This document shows, piece by piece, positions 6,734 through 8,862 of a stretch of DNA of 8,862 bases. The DNA lies in contig JAEZUC010000032.1 of NCBI GenBank assembly GCA_023443515.1, positions 1-8,862 on the forward strand. The letters are read 5' to 3'. Within the stretch, counting starts at the first letter, position 1; every line of letters begins with the position of its first letter. The stretch comes from Bacillota bacterium (GTDB lineage Bacteria > Bacillota > Clostridia > Acetivibrionales > DSM-1351). Made by a program: the position numbers and the translations under genes. The notes beneath the pieces are model-generated. The model was not told the DNA's origin and did not search any database. It saw only the letters and a program-made list of their open reading frames with translations.

Positions 6734-7573
6734 TCACCTGGTTTTATAAGCAAATATTCTTGCATCTGAAGGAGACAAGGTGTGATATTTTTTGAAATCG
6801 TTAAGTAAATGTGCTTGGTCTGAATATCCATATTTGCTAACACTATCGTGAATATTTAAATTTGTATTATATAAAATATCCTGCCAGAGATATTGGTAGC
6901 GAACAAGACCTGAAAGTTTTTTTGGCGAAACCCCGACGTACTCTGAAAACAACCTTTCCAGCTGCCTTTGGCTTACTGCCGTGAAACCGGCAAGTTCAGA
7001 AATATTAGCTGTACCTTTAGATACTAAAATTTTATAAACAGAATTCATTATATTATTGTTCTGTCTGTCATGGTTTATCTTTTTAATGAGATATTGTTGA
7101 ACCTTATCTACTCTATTAAGAAATAACTGATTGCTAATCAGTACATCGTATAAGTCACACTTGAAGTTTTTAAAGTACTCTTCAACTCCAACGAATGAAT
7201 TAAGAACATGTTTCATGGATTCATCGGAAAATAAAAGTACAGCCCAGCAATAGAATCTAATGGCAAAGCAAGACATTGAAGATGTAAACTTTTTTCTCTT
7301 ATCTATAAATGTAGTATCACTTACACCTGCAAAAAAGCCATCAAGCTCGTCTTTATCCGTATTAATGTTAAATATTATATCCATGCATGTATCAGGTATT
7401 ACAAGCTTATCTTTTATTTCAGTTGAAGTAACACTCGAATAAGGCTTTCGGGTACCCCAAAAGCAGCATATGTAGGGTTTAAGTACTTCACAAGGTTGAA
7501 TTTCAGTATAAGCATCGTCATTTAAAAGCGGTTGGGCAGTTATTGGTCGATAAATATTATTTAATTTAAACAT
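6734..7573 (-). CDS. AraC-family transcriptional regulator with N-terminal DUF6597-like domain
   Basis: 279 residues from ATG 7573, with AAGGA (7585-7581) 7 nt upstream. The C-terminal region (about 175-275) is a clear AraC double helix-turn-helix: ISELAGFTAVSQRQLERLF (191-209) is the first, and YGYSDQAHLLNDFKKYHTLSPSDAR (248-272) carries the second with the family's closing signature. The N-terminal part (about 20-160), with CFWGTRK and LVIPDTCMDIIFNI (57-70), resembles the DUF6597 sensor found on such regulators, where the small-molecule ligand is generally unknown. It lies 125 nt upstream of the VOC gene in the same direction and probably controls that gene and/or itself. No operator repeats could be assigned. 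The regulator class is certain; the ligand is not. Confidence 0.92.
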   Translation of the reverse strand: MFKLNNIYRPITAQPLLNDDAYTEIQPCEVLKPYICCFWGTRKPYSSVTSTEIKDKLVIPDTCMDIIFNINTDKDELDGFFAGVSDTTFIDKRKKFTSSMSCFAIRFYCWAVLLFSDESMKHVLNSFVGVEEYFKNFKCDLYDVLISNQLFLNRVDKVQQYLIKKINHDRQNNNIMNSVYKILVSKGTANISELAGFTAVSQRQLERLFSEYVGVSPKKLSGLVRYQYLWQDILYNTNLNIHDSVSKYGYSDQAHLLNDFKKYHTLSPSDARIFAYKTR

Positions 7574-7644
7574 TTACTAATCCTTATATGTCTATTTATA
7601 GATAGATAAATTACGTAGTAAATTTCTCCAAGATATTAATCATA

Positions 7645-7672
7645 TTATTACTTGTACAATACCAAAAGTCAA
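7645..7672 (-). promoter_or_regulatory. Candidate promoter of the AraC-type regulator gene
   Basis: TTGACT (7672-7667) and TAATAA (7650-7645) are 16 bp apart on the minus strand, about 70 nt upstream of the start codon. TCTAT-TT-ATAGA, a small dyad at about 7591-7602, lies between promoter and start and could be a binding site. Confidence 0.5.
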
Positions 7673-7680
7673 TAAAGACA

Positions 7681-7726
7681 AAAAAAAACCAAGGGTTTCA
7701 GCTATTCGCTTTAACCCTTGGTTTTT
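7681..7726 (-). terminator. Rho-independent terminator after the dockerin/SGNH gene
   Basis: A perfect 14-bp stem, AAAAACCAAGGGTT (7684-7697) with AACCCTTGGTTTTT (7713-7726), has a 15-nt loop. On the minus strand it ends in eight Ts (from 7688 to 7681), 25 nt beyond the stop codon at 7751. It separates this gene from the regulator promoter just downstream. Confidence 0.9.
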
Positions 7727-7750
7727 CTGTACAGGTTTATAACAGGATCT

Positions 7751-8662
7751 CTATTTGTAAGGTAAACTCTTTACAATACCCAGCAGATACTGCTTCATGA
7801 TAGCAAAATCGATTGCATCTACGGTATTATCAAGATTAAGATCCAAAACTTCATTGTATGTACGTACAGGATTCATCAAATACATTTTAAAAGATGAGAA
7901 ATCCAAGGCATCAATACTTCCATCATTGTTATAATCTCCATATTTTATTGTAGGAGTACTAGTACCAAAAAAGTTAACTTTTTGCATTTCAGCCCACATA
8001 GCTTTTGCTGTTGCTACGCTTCCAGCTGTAGTAGGATGTATACCGTCGGATAGTGTATACTCTGATAAATGTCCGTCCCATGTTGGTCTTATATCAAAGA
8101 AATATGTTTCCGGCTTTACTGCTGCGTTAGCTACTGTAGATTGCATTATCGGTCTCATTGCATCCAATTTTGCCTTTAAACCATTTAAATCTCCGTTTGG
8201 ATTAGGATAGAACAAATAGAATACTTTAACAACGCCATCAGCTTTCATTTGTTTCAATAGATTAGTAACTGCATCTGTTGCATTCTTAATAAAAGGAGTG
8301 CTTGCAGTATATGGTGGAGCAGAATAACCTTGTAGACAATCGTTCCCACCACCATCCATTATTACATACTTAACTTTACCGGAATTAATACCATTTGTGT
8401 ACTGAGAAGGAATGCCGTTATTTGCTAGTGTGGCTCCAGATACTGGATTGTTTCTAAATCTATCATTTGCACCTAAAACACCAGCATTTCTAGCTTCATT
8501 TTCTAAGGCTCTGACAATCTCACCAGACAAAGCGAAATACGAATCGCCAATAACCATAACGTCACTGCCATTGATTTGAGTGGTAGCAGCAAAAATAGTA
8601 GTTGGTGCAAAACTTGCCAAAATAACAGCCATGATGATAGAAAATAAGAGTAGTTTTTTCAT
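7751..8662 (-). CDS. Cellulosomal SGNH/GDSL hydrolase (probable carbohydrate esterase) with C-terminal type I dockerin
   Basis: 303 residues. The ATG at 8662 is chosen because GGAGGT (8675-8670) stands 7 nt upstream and a signal peptide starts there (MKKLLLF, hydrophobic to about 25, cleavage near IFA-A). The catalytic domain carries all four SGNH blocks: GDSY with nucleophile Ser41, Gly76 in VSGATL, Asn107 in GGGNDC, and the DGIHP box with Asp206 and His209. A short linker (TSTPTIK) leads to a dockerin at about 242-300. It has two duplicated calcium loops, GDYNNDGSIDALDF and DLNLDNTVDAIDF, each followed by a helix ending YLMN or YLLG. The Ala-Leu and Ala-Ile pairs after the loop Asp are the recognition residues of the C. 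cellulolyticum type. The enzyme is therefore secreted and docked on a scaffoldin, probably removing acyl groups (for example acetyl) from plant polysaccharide. The substrate is inference. It is monocistronic, with its own promoter candidate and terminator. Confidence 0.95.
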   Translation of the reverse strand: MKKLLLFSIIMAVILASFAPTTIFAATTQINGSDVMVIGDSYFALSGEIVRALENEARNAGVLGANDRFRNNPVSGATLANNGIPSQYTNGINSGKVKYVIMDGGGNDCLQGYSAPPYTASTPFIKNATDAVTNLLKQMKADGVVKVFYLFYPNPNGDLNGLKAKLDAMRPIMQSTVANAAVKPETYFFDIRPTWDGHLSEYTLSDGIHPTTAGSVATAKAMWAEMQKVNFFGTSTPTIKYGDYNNDGSIDALDFSSFKMYLMNPVRTYNEVLDLNLDNTVDAIDFAIMKQYLLGIVKSLPYK

Positions 8663-8717
8663 GATTTTTACCTCCAAAAAATTATTTTTTAGATGAATTC
8701 ACTTCGATACTAAAGTT

Positions 8718-8745
8718 TTATTATGAGGTTACAGTAAAGAGACAA
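8718..8745 (-). promoter_or_regulatory. Candidate promoter of the dockerin/SGNH gene
   Basis: TTGTCT (8745-8740) and TAATAA (8723-8718) are 16 bp apart on the minus strand, 55 nt before the start codon. A TATAAT also occurs further upstream (8756-8751) but with a poor -35 (TTCACC). Confidence 0.45.
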
Positions 8746-8763
8746 CTATATTATAATTTCATT

Positions 8764-8773
8764 GAATGCATTC
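8764..8773. promoter_or_regulatory. Palindrome upstream of the dockerin gene promoter, possible regulator site
   Basis: GAATGCATTC is a perfect 10-bp palindrome about 19 bp upstream of the -35 candidate, and overlaps a second dyad, ATTC-GGT-GAAT (8770-8780). The position suits an activator site. It does not fit the CcpA cre consensus, and chance cannot be excluded. Confidence 0.3.
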
Positions 8774-8862
8774 GGTGAATCTCATTTTATATTACATTAT
8801 ATTACATATTAGTAATTAAAGAAAGGAAATATTGTAAAAAGATACAAATTATAAATTGATAA

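Overview
The window looks like chromosomal DNA from a mesophilic, cellulolytic, low-GC clostridium of the Ruminiclostridium (Clostridium cellulolyticum / papyrosolvens) type. The reasons are the AT-rich sequence, strong AGGAGG-type ribosome binding sites, and a secreted SGNH esterase carrying a type I dockerin. The two dockerin repeats read DALDF and DAIDF, the Ala-Leu/Ala-Ile pairs typical of that group's cohesin recognition. The genus call is inference; no sequence search was possible.

Layout. Positions 1-440 are AT-rich and hold no recognisable gene. Next on the + strand come a 5'-eroded Y-family translesion polymerase gene (473-1618) and a tightly coupled 77-aa gene (1628-1861). A minus-strand gene for a secreted right-handed beta-helix protein (4294-1865) ends 3 nt beyond the 77-aa gene. 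After it the + strand resumes with a decayed fragment of a second copy of the 77-aa gene (about 4394-4480), which runs in frame into an SRAP/YedK-type abasic-site crosslinking protein (4499-5119). The rest is on the minus strand, in order of transcription: the dockerin-bearing SGNH hydrolase (8662-7751) with its own terminator; an AraC-type regulator (7573-6734); a PhnB-like VOC protein (6608-6222); and an alpha/alpha-toroid (prenyltransferase/terpene-cyclase-like) protein (6188-5235), closed by a terminator at 5176-5221.

How the genes fit together. Polymerase, 77-aa protein and SRAP form a DNA-damage tolerance cassette that seems to have been broken up. The polymerase has lost its N-terminal catalytic motif, and the beta-helix gene lies between the two copies of the small gene. 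SRAP now has its own TATAAT promoter candidate inside the decayed copy. The AraC, VOC and toroid genes are codirectional and may form one regulated unit. The dockerin enzyme is a standalone cellulosomal gene. The beta-helix protein is itself built from an exact 819-nt (273-residue) tandem repeat.

Most notable: the disrupted repair cassette with a vestigial in-frame copy of the small gene, the truncated polymerase, and the exact-period beta-helix duplication. I found no CRISPR array, rRNA or tRNA gene, or recognisable insertion sequence.
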